From: Bacteroidales bacterium
GTDB lineage: Bacteria > Bacteroidota > Bacteroidia > Bacteroidales > F082
NCBI GenBank assembly: GCA_018400955.1
Contig: JAGYLH010000020.1
Coordinates: 1 to 41,130, forward strand
Reading direction: 5' to 3'
Length of the DNA stretch: 41,130 nucleotides
Shown here: positions 1-8,380 of the stretch, one piece after another
Position numbering within the stretch: position 1 is the stretch's first letter
Layout: the number at the start of each line of letters is the position of its first letter
Notes under the pieces: generated by a model
Databases searched by the model: none
Seen by the model: only the letters and a program-made list of their open reading frames with translations
What the model was told of the DNA's origin: nothing
Translations under genes and position numbers: made by a program

Positions 1-252
1 AAAATCAATATTCCTGTTCAAACCACTACTTCATTCAACAAATCAGAAAGCAAGCTTATCGACCTGCGGGAGGTCTTTAGCCCAAAGCATCAGTTGGAGC
101 TGAATCTTTTTCCAACATATTACCAGGTATTCAATGACAGGCATGGTTTTCAGCCCAACTTAAGTATATTGGATTTGCTTTTTTGCGAAGGTCCTGCAAC
201 TTTATCTTACCTTAAAAACATGAAAGGGATTATTCCGGATAGGCAATCCTGA
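1..252 (+). CDS. WbqC family protein, C-terminal end (partial)
   Basis: An open frame enters from the left edge and runs 83 codons to TGA at 250-252. The visible tail holds the family-typical YYQVFNDRHGFQPNLSILDL stretch (residues ~40-60 of the fragment) followed by LLFCEGPATLSYL. I recognise this as the end of WbqC-like proteins, a family often found near lipopolysaccharide or signal peptidase genes; its biochemical role is poorly defined. The stop overlaps the 3' end of the convergent 7TM-HD gene by 23 bases, so no terminator fits between them. The N-terminal part lies outside the window. Confidence 0.72.
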   Translation, partial: KINIPVQTTTSFNKSESKLIDLREVFSPKHQLELNLFPTYYQVFNDRHGFQPNLSILDLLFCEGPATLSYLKNMKGIIPDRQS

Positions 253-2298
253 CATGATAGATATTCATCAGTTTCTTTTTCAGGATTTTTTTAACGATAT
301 CAATCTCTTTAAGCGTAATGTCGGAATTGATAAACTGCCTGGTTTCAATTTGCTTGTTGATGATATTCTCAACCAGGTCGCTGATTTTCTGTTCCGAATG
401 GTTCTTCATGCTGCGGGAAGCTGCCTCCACTGAATCGGCCATCATCACTACGGCGGTTTCTTTTGAAAACGGGACAGGCCCCCTATAACTGAAATCACGT
501 TCGTCTAACTCAAGTCCGGGATTTTGACGCTGCTCCATTATATAAAAATACTCCACGCGCCTGTTGCCATGATGGGTTCGGATAAAATCAATAATTTGCT
601 CAGGCAATCCGGCTTTTCGGGCTTTTTCAATGCCACGGGTTACATGCCCAATAATGATGCTGGCACTTTCAGTGTACGAAATATCATCATGCGGATTGTA
701 GCTTCCCATTTGATTTTCAATAAAATATATCGGATTGTCCATCTTACCAATATCATGGTACAAAGCACCGGTACGTGCAAGCAGCGTATCCCCGTTAATT
801 TCGTACAAAGCTTCTTCCGATAGGTTAGCCACTTGCATGGAATGTTGAAATGTTCCGGGTGCAATCATGGCCAGTTCGCGCAAAAGCGGGCTGTTGGTAT
901 TGCTGAGCTCAAGAAGACTGAGGTCGGTGAGCATGCCAAACATGCGTTCAAGTAAAAAAATCAGCGGTAACGCCAGCAAGGTAAGTAAGGCACTTACTGC
1001 AAATGCAAGGTACATAATTGGGTCTAAACCACTAAAATCACCTTGCTGCATTAGGCTGAAACTGCTGTAAACAATGGCATAGGTTAAAAACAGAAACACC
1101 GATGTCCTGAAAAAGAATATCCGCTTATTGTGGCGCATCAATGTGAAAATCACCACATAACCAATAGTAAGTTGCAAAAACATAAACTCAAATGCATTGG
1201 GCACTACCAGGGCAATTAGAATAACGGTAAGAATATGCACCATCAAGGTTAGCCGGGTATCAAAAAAGGTAATCATGATAATGGTAAGTATCCCAAATGG
1301 CAGGTACCAGAGCCACTGAGGCTGAATAGCTGACAGGGCAAATGCCGGCAATACAAGCAAAAGCATCAAGAGCAGAATCAGATTGATTTTTTTAAGCTGA
1401 CTGAAAACATCTGGCCTTACAAATCTGATAAACAAATATAAAATAAGGAAAATAATGCCAACCAGAATAAATTGCCCCAACATGATAAGCTGCTGTTGCT
1501 TGCTGCTTCCAACCCTGCTTTCATACTCCTTACGCAACGAATTGATCACATTGAAATGTGTTTCGTCAATCAGCTCACCTTCATTGATAATGAGTTCACC
1601 CTCCTGCACCAAACCATAGGTGGCCGACAAACGGCTCGTAGCTTGCGCTATTTCCTGTTTGGTCAAAGACTCATCATACACTAGGTTCTGGAGAAACATG
1701 GTTGCTACAAGGCCCTCCATTAATTCTTGATCCAAACTCGTTTGTTTGCTGACCAATTCCATCCCTGTTTCATAAGCACTTCTGATGGTGTGCAACTGAC
1801 CATATGGTTTCTTTACAGCCAGTTTGTTCCTAACCACATTCACCTGATAATCTGCATCCTTCCCTTCGAGAATAGGATGATATTTGAGGATGCCAGTTTC
1901 CTGAATAGAATCATACAGATTGAGCAAAAAACCAAAACTTTCCTGTCGCAATTTCAACCCATCGTCAGAATATTTGCTAATCCAGGCTTCGTTAAAGTCA
2001 GCAATCAGCTTGTCGAGTCCCCTGCTATTTATTGTTTCATCGAACACAAAATAAGGCGGTATGTTTTCTTCAATCTGCCGCTTCTCTGCTCGCACTTGTT
2101 CATCGGGTTTTAAAACCGGAAAATCAAATGGGGCAATCAGTTTGCTGTGCAGCCAGGGCTTGCCAGCCTGAAAAGTATATTTGAATTTTACTGCCCGTGG
2201 CATGGCCATGACAATGAGCACAATTGCCAGTATAAACACCAGTATTTTGAAAAAGCTGTAATACCCGTGGCGAACCCTGCTTATAAGTTTTTAAACAT
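230..2298 (-). CDS. 7TM-HD (PgpH/YqfF-like) membrane HD phosphohydrolase, probable 5' frameshift
   Basis: This is a 7TM receptor with an intracellular HD hydrolase domain; characterised relatives (Listeria PgpH) hydrolyse cyclic di-AMP. In the open frame that begins at GTG 2239 (669 aa), an N-terminal membrane segment is followed by an extracytoplasmic 7TMR-HDED region (~35-245), seven hydrophobic helices (~250-440) and the HD domain (~466-640). The metal-binding residues are H466, H495-D496 in LYHDIGK, and H556-H557. The open frame lacks a start in its proper place. An ATG at 2298-2296 opens MFKNL and then meets a stop, but adding one A to the A5 run at 2292-2288 gives MFKKLISRVRHGYY joined to the rest, the expected basic leader before the first helix. 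A TACATTTG box at 2323-2316 sits just upstream of that ATG. Either the gene is frameshifted, or the homopolymer is miscalled, or GTG 2239 is used. Confidence 0.85.
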
Positions 2299-2315
2299 AG
2301 AAATGATTGATCAGG

Positions 2316-2323
2316 CAAATGTA
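2316..2323 (-). promoter_or_regulatory. Bacteroidetes -7 box for the 7TM-HD gene
   Basis: Read on the minus strand this is TACATTTG, a full match to the TAnnTTTG -7 consensus. It predicts transcription starting near 2309, about ten bases before the ATG at 2298. I see no convincing TTTG -33 box at the proper distance. It favours the ATG at 2298 over the GTG at 2239 as the true start. Confidence 0.45.
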
Positions 2324-2445
2324 ATGAAGATTTTGTTGTTGAATGGAATTATCCCCGTAAGGAATGGTTTTGCAATTGCCACCTTCGCGAAAAAAATGGC
2401 TTGATAAGATTCAAAAAATCATTTGGAAACATGCTTTAAGCTTGA

Positions 2446-2615
2446 CCTGAATAATTCATGAACTTAGTTAACTCACATAAATTCAATGTAATGTAGAACC
2501 TTTTGTTTTTTGTTTTATATCATCTGTTAAATCCGCACTTGCCATGTAGCGAAACGTACTGTGGTCATCCGCGTTCAAATTTGAAAACATTGCATATGTT
2601 CATGAATAATACAGG
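2446..2615 (+). mobile_element. MITE-like element, copy 1 (170 bp)
   Basis: The element is bounded by imperfect 18-bp inverted repeats: CCTGAATAATTCATGAAC at 2446-2463, and a right end at 2598-2615 whose reverse complement is CCTGTATTATTCATGAAC (16 of 18 identical). There is no open reading frame inside. It is nearly identical to the copy at 2876-3044; the only differences are a first-end base and the T-rich tract near 2500. No clear target-site duplication is visible. A non-autonomous transposable element is the natural reading; the parent transposase family cannot be named from this window. Confidence 0.6.
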
Positions 2616-2690
2616 CTAAAACGAATGGTCCAAAAAATGAATCTTTAGCAATGTACCAAAAAAAAATAAACAATCAAGCTTTCAGGTGCT

Positions 2691-2707
2691 TGATGCCAGA
2701 GGCATCA
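2691..2707. repeat. Short palindrome TGATGCC-AGA-GGCATCA
   Basis: Perfect 7-bp arms with a 3-base loop. It is the first of four hairpins spaced about 50 bases apart between the two MITE-like copies. Its arm differs from that of the three that follow, so it may be the conserved head of a REP-like unit. Confidence 0.55.
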
Positions 2708-2740
2708 CATATTTATAGAAATTGATAGACGTTCATTTTG

Positions 2741-2855
2741 CGACTCCAGCGGAGTCGAATAAAACATAATTCTGCTTATCCATATACGACTCCGCTGGAG
2801 TCGAAACCCCCTTATATTCGTGCCTTTCAATAGATATTCGACTCCTATGGAGTCG
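2741..2855. repeat. Three REP-like palindromes with CGACTCC/GGAGTCG arms
   Basis: The palindromes lie at 2741-2757, 2787-2803 and 2839-2855. Each has the 7-bp arms CGACTCC and GGAGTCG and a 3-base loop (AGC, GCT, TAT). The sequence between them is AT-rich and not conserved. Identical arms with changing loops suggest REP-type extragenic palindromes; REP elements in general are often linked to RAYT transposases, but none is present here. Confidence 0.65.
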
Positions 2856-2875
2856 CGCCCTCGCTTACAATCTAT

Positions 2876-3044
2876 CTTGAATAATTCATGAACTTAGTTA
2901 ACTCACATAAATTCAATGTAATGTAGAACCTTTTTTTTTTGTTTTATATCATCTGTTAAATCCGCACTTGCCATGTAGCGAAACGTACTGTGGTCATCCG
3001 CGTTCAAATTTGAAAACATTGCATATGTTCATGAATAATACAGG
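2876..3044 (+). mobile_element. MITE-like element, copy 2 (169 bp)
   Basis: Second copy in the same orientation as 2446-2615, with inverted ends at 2876-2893 and 3027-3044. It matches copy 1 base for base except for C/T in the left end and a T10 run where copy 1 has T4-G-T6. Identity continues 7 bases past the right end (CTAAAAC). The near-identity implies recent transposition or duplication. It lies just downstream of the broken PAP2 gene. Confidence 0.6.
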
Positions 3045-3068
3045 CTAAAACCCTATATATCATAATAT

Positions 3069-3904
3069 TCAATTTATTGCAACATGAAAGCCAATGCCAT
3101 ATGGGCCGGCTGCAATTTTCATACACGGACTGCTTTTGCTTCTGTTAAAATGTAATACAGCCCGTCCAATCCTGTATCCCAGAATGGCACCTAACCACCA
3201 CATCCGAAGGCCAATGCCCACCACTGTTAAGCCGCGACCAGGCTGTGAGGCCTGCCAAGGCGTAAAATCCTGCGCCCAACCAGGGTTTATCCTGATAAAT
3301 GCCAGCCAGTACAGTTGCCAATGCAAAAGAACGCATGCTGTGTCCTGATGGAAAACTGGTGAAACCGCTTCCTCAAAGGGCCAAACCAAGATGTAGGATC
3401 AGCAGCTGGTTGTTGATGAGGTCGTGGCCTGTGGGTTAATTCTTTTAAGGCAAATGCCAACCCGGCACTTAACAAAAGGATTGCATCCGGCCAGAGCTGC
3501 ATGGCGTGGACGCATATTATCAGTGGCACTTCCGTAAGCATACATGCCAATCAGCAAAGGGAATGCGGTGAGCCACTGCCAAAACCTCGGCGAGTATTTG
3601 TTGGCTCCAGCAAATTGAAATCGACCGTCGGACTGCAAACCATCAAAAAGGAGCCTATCCTGGGTGTAAACCACCGCTGCTGTTCCGGCAAGGGATCCGG
3701 CCAATAACCAATCATCCCATTGGTAGTTAGTTGGCTGTTTAACAGCATAAATACCTGCATGCCAGTAGCTTTTAAATAATCGATATTGAGATGGGTATTG
3801 CAGTTTCTATCCGCTTGTGCCTGAAGTGTATTTGTTGCTCCAGATGACAACAAAAGTATGGCAATGATGCAGCAAAGTGTTTTATGAATAAAAACGCCTT
3901 TCAT
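3069..3904 (-). pseudogene. PAP2-superfamily phosphatase, frameshifted
   Basis: PAP2 enzymes are membrane or periplasmic phosphatases acting on lipid phosphates. The reading starts at ATG 3904 with a signal peptide (MKGVFIHKTLCCIIAILLLS) and ends at TGA 3069, about 278 codons in all, but it changes frame about four times: near 3710, 3500-3550, 3365 and 3190. Stitched together, all three phosphatase motifs are present: KELTHRPRP, TSFPSGHSMRSFA (3333-3365) and SRLNSGGHWPSD. The stretches between the shifts have no stops of their own, so the breaks are few single-base events: recent decay or sequence error. The ATG overlaps the mazG stop (ATGA), which implies translational coupling. Two MITE-like copies lie directly downstream. 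Confidence 0.8.
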
Positions 3905-4680
3905 CTTTCGCCCGATTTGGCTTGATTCCAGTAATTGTCCATCTCTCCGAGCGTCATAGTTGCTATGGATCGGCCTTCGCTGCGGGCCATTTCTTCGATA
4001 TAAGTAAACCGATTATAAAACTTCAGGTTGGTGCGTTCGAGGGCATCGTCGGGATTTACGCCAATATAGCGGGCATAGTTTACCAAAGCAAAAAGCAGGT
4101 CGCCAAATTCATCTTCAAGCCTGGATTTTGGGGCATGGCTTTCGACTTCGGTTAACAATTCACGCATTTCTTCCTCCACTTTTTTCCATACATCCTCGCG
4201 CTTTTCCCATTCAAACCCAACCCCACCGGCTTTTTCCTGCATACGATATGCTTTCATCAGCGGTGGAAGCGATAAGGGAACACCTTCCAAAACTGACTTT
4301 TTTCCGTTTCGCAATTTGATTTTTTCCCAATTGCTTTTCACTTCGTCCTGGCCTTTTACCTGCACATCGCCATAAATGTGCGGATGCCGCTCCACCAGCT
4401 TATCGCAAATATTGTCGAGCACATCAGCTATGTCAAAGGCACCACTTTCGGAGGCAATTTTTGCGTAAAAAACCAGGTGGAGCATCAAATCGCCCAATTC
4501 ACCCTTCAAGGATTGCAAATCGCTTTTCAGAATGGCATCACTCAATTCGTAGGTTTCTTCAATAGTAAGGTGACGCAGGCTTTCCAAAGTTTGTTCGCGG
4601 TCCCAAGGGCAACCGGTGCGCAATTCATCCATTATTTTGAGAAGGCGTGCAAAGGATTTTATTTTCTTTTCCATAATCAT
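3901..4680 (-). CDS. mazG: Nucleoside triphosphate pyrophosphohydrolase MazG
   Basis: MazG hydrolyses nucleoside triphosphates to monophosphates and pyrophosphate, cleaning aberrant nucleotides from the pool and, in E. coli, influencing ppGpp levels. At 259 aa it has the usual length and both tandem MazG domains. The first carries CPWDREQT (~24-31), EETYEL (~41-46) and GELGDLMLH, with the metal-binding acidic residues in place; the second carries KVEEEMREL and LEDEFGDLLFALVNYAR. The C-terminus MDNYWNQAKSGER is typical. Translation may begin at ATG 4680 or at ATG 4674 (MEKKIKSF). A TACTTTTG -7 box lies just upstream. The stop overlaps the start of the PAP2 pseudogene. Confidence 0.95.
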   Translation of the reverse strand: MIMEKKIKSFARLLKIMDELRTGCPWDREQTLESLRHLTIEETYELSDAILKSDLQSLKGELGDLMLHLVFYAKIASESGAFDIADVLDNICDKLVERHPHIYGDVQVKGQDEVKSNWEKIKLRNGKKSVLEGVPLSLPPLMKAYRMQEKAGGVGFEWEKREDVWKKVEEEMRELLTEVESHAPKSRLEDEFGDLLFALVNYARYIGVNPDDALERTNLKFYNRFTYIEEMARSEGRSIATMTLGEMDNYWNQAKSGER

Positions 4681-4694
4681 ATCGGTATGCGAGG

Positions 4695-4702
4695 CAAAAG
4701 TA
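4695..4702 (-). promoter_or_regulatory. Bacteroidetes -7 box for mazG
   Basis: The minus-strand sequence TACTTTTG matches TAnnTTTG and lies 15 bases before the ATG at 4680, predicting a very short leader. There is no good -33 TTTG. Confidence 0.45.
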
Positions 4703-4743
4703 GTTTTTTCGGGTTAGTTTTCATTCTGAATCTTTCAATCCAT

Positions 4744-4779
4744 AAAAAACAAAACCCGCAAACACTTGGCCTGCGGGTT
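4744..4779 (-). terminator. Rho-independent terminator of the LruC gene
   Basis: Read on the minus strand, AACCCGCA pairs with TGCGGGTT across an 11-base loop and is followed by TTGTTTTTT. It lies 25 bases past the stop of the LruC-domain gene. Confidence 0.7.
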
Positions 4780-4804
4780 AAGTTTTGTAAAGGCAATTTT
4801 TTAA

Positions 4805-7270
4805 CTAAGGAATAGGATAAATATTGGATTGGTTGCGGTAACCGGCTTTGTCCAGATACCAATCCTGAAAAAGTGTTCCTCCGGAATTGGCCCATTCGGC
4901 AAACTTCAAATGAGTTTGTAAAATATCAACTGTTTCGATTGGATAATCAAACCTGACGGGTATTTCAATCGCCCAGGGAAGGTTGGCGTCAGTTTTGTAA
5001 TAACTTCCGGTTGAGGGGTTTGAATCGTCTTCCCACATGCCAAAATACTGGTTATCGACCAATTCGGTGGGTTCAAAATCAAGCAAATGGATTTCCTTGC
5101 CACGTTCCTGATCAACCACTATAAAAGGATTGAATGGGGCAGCCCCAAAATTGGCTACAGGTGTTTCAAACAAAACTGTAACTGTCACCAAATCTGTTTC
5201 AACATAGGCGTTTTCAGGAACTGTATTGATAAATTCGCCTTGATAGATAGAATTGATGGCATCGTAAACGATGATGACTGTTTTGCTGCTATGTCCGTCC
5301 TCGGTACCATTGGCCTGAAGGTTAAAGGTATTGCCTTGAACAATTCCACCAGATACAGAAGCCACATTATTAGGATTCACCGGAATGGCCACCCCAAAGC
5401 CATTATCGAAGCTTGCACCCGCTGCCATCAGTTTAAAACGTCCGATCAGGTCAACAAGTTCGTTATCAGCATTGGTTACCATTTCATATTGAAACTCAAC
5501 AACGGCATCATTAAAATCGAAGTCGCCAAGACCGGGCCATAAATCTTCAAAAGCCAGGGTGGAGAAAGTATTTTCACCCGGATACCATGAGCGATACGCC
5601 CTGTTGGCATCATTGGGAAAATCATCCAGATCATCGGGGACGCCATCATTGTCTGCATCAACTATCTGAACACTTCCGATTCCTTCCGGGTTACAATCAG
5701 TAATAGCCAGGAAGTTTTGAATTTCATCCAATCCAACAACGGTAGCCCCATTGATAAAATATTGTGAAATAGGCTGTCCAGTCAATATATCCAGGTTATC
5801 AGTAGCCACCTCAATAGGTCCTGCAACCATTTGACCTGACATGGTAAATTCGTCCGTAGCTTTTATTGAATTGGCAGATCCCTGACCATTTAAATTGGCA
5901 TAGAGGAGCACTTTGGGCGTCGATAGCATGCTGCCATTTTTAAGAATGGTGCTTGACCCACTATTGATTTGAATCCTATCTTCACTTCGCAGATAGCCAT
6001 TGTCAAAGACAAAAAGGCCCGAATTGAACTCAGCCAGCCCACCGCAACTCATGAAGCAATTATTCGTTACATTGCTGCCCGAGTTAAATTTTATCTGACT
6101 GGCAGCGATAATTGACCCATTATTTACAGTATTTGCGCTTGAGTTCACATTAAAGCTCCCAGCTTCCACATCAAGGCTTCCATTGTTGGTAAAAGTACTG
6201 TTTGAGTTGATGTTGAAACGGGAGTTGGTCACAATGAACTCCCCATTATTTATCATGGTGCTTCCGTTGAGCTCCGTTTGGTCTCCCGCTGATATCATGC
6301 CGTCATTCACTACCTGGCTATTGGTATTCAGTTTAAAAACACCGTCAGCACTGATACTTCCCGAATTGTTCATAACGGCACTGTTCAGGTTTATACCAGA
6401 GCCGGCATTAATAGTACCCGTATTTAAAAAGGGTTCACTTAACTGTTGAATAGTAAAATAACCACCAATATTCATTTCTCCATGATTGACTATTTTACCG
6501 GTAGTCATTAGATTTGCATTGAAAGTAATGCTGGAATTTGCATAAATTTCGATACCATTATTACTACCCCACATACCAAAACTATTGATAGTCAATGATC
6601 CACCCTGGGTAACAATTATCCTTGAATTATTTCCCATGGAAATATTTCCGGGAATTGATGCCGTACCGCAAACTTTGAGGGTGCCACCGCCGTTCCATGA
6701 CTGAAATGATATATTTCCATTATATTCATCCACAACACAATACACTTTTCCTTGGTTGATGTTTACATTTCCGTTTCCACTAATAATCTCGTCACAATTA
6801 TCACAATCGGGACCCTCATCTGAAACGGCATCGAGGCCTTTGAAATAGCTTTGCGATTTAGCAGAACCAAACGTATAAACCAACTCATTTCCTGAAATGG
6901 GAATGGCCACCAATTCTGATGATCCCAGCGAAGTCTCCAATTCAAGGTAAACTTCCTTGAGATGGGCCGGCACCCTGATCATCATACTGAAAGGTTCAGC
7001 CACACTAATACTGCCGCTGCTTAACTTTTCACCTCCCTCGTATGGGTTGGATGCATAAACAGACAATTTGGAATTCAAAGGATAATTCTCTGTTGTTGAT
7101 ATACTTACATCAAAATACAAATCAACAGTAGTGCGCCAGTTGAAGCTTAATGGTACATCAAGGTCAGTCATTTTTTTTACGGGCTCATTATTCTCCTGAT
7201 AGTCTTTTTTGCAAGAAACGGAACCTAATAGCACGATTAGGGCGAAAATTTTGATTGTTAAATTCTTCAT
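4805..7270 (-). CDS. LruC-domain lipoprotein with repetitive central region
   Basis: A large exported lipoprotein of 821 aa. The start MKNLTIKIFALIVLLGSVSC ends in a lipobox, with C20 as the predicted acylated residue, followed by charged KKD. Residues ~60-140 look like a beta-sandwich. Residues ~160-465 are a run of short Asn/Gly/Ser-rich units of roughly 20-25 residues (NNGSI, NDGMI, NNGEF, NNGSL), likely a parallel beta-helix. A Ca-binding-like segment DADNDGVPDDLDDFPND (~540-556) leads into the LruC domain (LAFEDLWPGLGDFDFNDAVV to the C-terminus). LruC proteins are Bacteroidetes-type surface proteins of unknown role, possibly adhesive or matrix-forming. It is monocistronic, with a terminator behind it and an AT-rich 300-base region in front. 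Confidence 0.85.
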   Translation of the reverse strand: MKNLTIKIFALIVLLGSVSCKKDYQENNEPVKKMTDLDVPLSFNWRTTVDLYFDVSISTTENYPLNSKLSVYASNPYEGGEKLSSGSISVAEPFSMMIRVPAHLKEVYLELETSLGSSELVAIPISGNELVYTFGSAKSQSYFKGLDAVSDEGPDCDNCDEIISGNGNVNINQGKVYCVVDEYNGNISFQSWNGGGTLKVCGTASIPGNISMGNNSRIIVTQGGSLTINSFGMWGSNNGIEIYANSSITFNANLMTTGKIVNHGEMNIGGYFTIQQLSEPFLNTGTINAGSGINLNSAVMNNSGSISADGVFKLNTNSQVVNDGMISAGDQTELNGSTMINNGEFIVTNSRFNINSNSTFTNNGSLDVEAGSFNVNSSANTVNNGSIIAASQIKFNSGSNVTNNCFMSCGGLAEFNSGLFVFDNGYLRSEDRIQINSGSSTILKNGSMLSTPKVLLYANLNGQGSANSIKATDEFTMSGQMVAGPIEVATDNLDILTGQPISQYFINGATVVGLDEIQNFLAITDCNPEGIGSVQIVDADNDGVPDDLDDFPNDANRAYRSWYPGENTFSTLAFEDLWPGLGDFDFNDAVVEFQYEMVTNADNELVDLIGRFKLMAAGASFDNGFGVAIPVNPNNVASVSGGIVQGNTFNLQANGTEDGHSSKTVIIVYDAINSIYQGEFINTVPENAYVETDLVTVTVLFETPVANFGAAPFNPFIVVDQERGKEIHLLDFEPTELVDNQYFGMWEDDSNPSTGSYYKTDANLPWAIEIPVRFDYPIETVDILQTHLKFAEWANSGGTLFQDWYLDKAGYRNQSNIYPIP

Positions 7271-7505
7271 GATACATGTAGGTTTTTCATATTATAGGTA
7301 AAAATAAGACAAAATTGTGCCAAAAACACAAGTAAATGATAATTAATTTTTTACGATTTCCAACACCCGAAATTTAATCCCCATAACGGATATAAATCTC
7401 ATTTATGGAAATATTGTTATAAACAAGAAAAACTTTATTAGAGCATTACAAATTTCCACGCATTTGCTTTGTTAAACAATTAACGCTAAACTTTTTACAA
7501 ACAAA

Positions 7506-7536
7506 TTTGTTATTATTTAGAAAACGTCTAAATTAG
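7506..7536 (+). promoter_or_regulatory. Promoter of the cytochrome oxidase operon
   Basis: TTTG at 7506-7509 and TAAATTAG at 7529-7536 are 19 bases apart, matching the Bacteroidetes -33/-7 layout with one mismatch in the -7 box. The predicted start of transcription is near 7543, leaving a leader of about 38 bases before the sco ATG. The rest of 7271-7580 is AT-rich with nothing else I can identify. Confidence 0.5.
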
Positions 7537-7580
7537 CAGTTCGGTTTAATCACCATACAAAACCAATTATATATCTGTAT

Positions 7581-8372
7581 ATGAATAGATTAACTATATT
7601 AATCGTATCCATTTTCATAGGCATTGTGTTGTTTTCTTCCCTTTTTTCTGTCGCTTCCAATGCCAATGACGAGTTGGGTGTGTTCGAAAAACTCGATGAT
7701 TACATTGCCTCTGACTATTTTTTCATGGATGAAGACTTTAACCGTGTAAACATTTTAGAATCAATTGACAAACCCACGGTAATCGCTTTGGTTTATTACG
7801 AATGCCCCGGTATTTGCACACCGCTTATGAATGGCCTCGCCGACGTAATGAAACGCTCCGACCAGGTATTGGGAAAGGATTATCAAACTTTTCTGATAAG
7901 TTTTAACCATCGCGAAACACCGGTTTTAGCCATGAACAAAAAAAGGACCTACGAGAAGTTGGTAGGTGATGGCGACATCGAGGGGTCGTTCCGGTTTTTT
8001 ACGGGCGACAGCTTGACCATCAAGCGTTTTATCGACAATGTTGGGTACAAAATCAAAGCCGAGGGTCAGGATTGGATACATCCCGCCACCTTACTGGTTA
8101 TCAGCCCTGACGGAAAAATCACAAGATACCTGCATGGCACTTATTTTCTGCCTTTCGATTTTAAAATGGCCATTGTTGAAGCTGGTATGGGCAGGTCAGG
8201 CCCTACCATCAACAAAGTGCTGAAATTTTGTTTCAGCTACGATCCCGAAGGGCAAAAATATGTGCTCAATATTACCAAAATTTCAGGCACGATCATCCTG
8301 GTTCTTGCTTTGGCCTTGCTTGGAACCCTGATCATAAATAACCGACGTAAAAAACCAATCACAAAAGCTTAG
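7581..8372 (+). CDS. SCO1/SenC family copper chaperone
   Basis: SCO proteins deliver copper to the CuA centre of cytochrome c oxidase subunit II at the outer face of the inner membrane. The 263-aa product has an N-terminal anchor (~4-24), a thioredoxin-like fold with the copper-binding CPGIC motif (C75, C79), a candidate third ligand H167 in DWIHPATLLVISPDG, and an extra C-terminal membrane helix (~237-256) followed by RRKK. The histidine context differs from the usual D-x-x-D-H-S motif, so H167 is an inference. It is first in the oxidase operon, 8 bases ahead of ctaD, which fits a role in loading the CuA of ctaC. Confidence 0.9.
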   Translation: MNRLTILIVSIFIGIVLFSSLFSVASNANDELGVFEKLDDYIASDYFFMDEDFNRVNILESIDKPTVIALVYYECPGICTPLMNGLADVMKRSDQVLGKDYQTFLISFNHRETPVLAMNKKRTYEKLVGDGDIEGSFRFFTGDSLTIKRFIDNVGYKIKAEGQDWIHPATLLVISPDGKITRYLHGTYFLPFDFKMAIVEAGMGRSGPTINKVLKFCFSYDPEGQKYVLNITKISGTIILVLALALLGTLIINNRRKKPITKA

Positions 8373-8380
8373 TTGATTAT

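Noticed and set aside
1727..2113. A 128-codon frame antisense to the 7TM-HD gene
   Set aside because: It is a shadow of a well-supported coding region with no recognisable domain.
2691..2855. CRISPR-like array
   Set aside because: The repeated units are 17-base palindromes with variable loops and there are only four; no conserved long direct repeat or cas gene is present.
2876..3051. Riboswitch or small RNA in the repeated 170-bp sequence
   Set aside because: The two copies have inverted ends and no terminator or conserved position relative to genes, which fits a MITE better.
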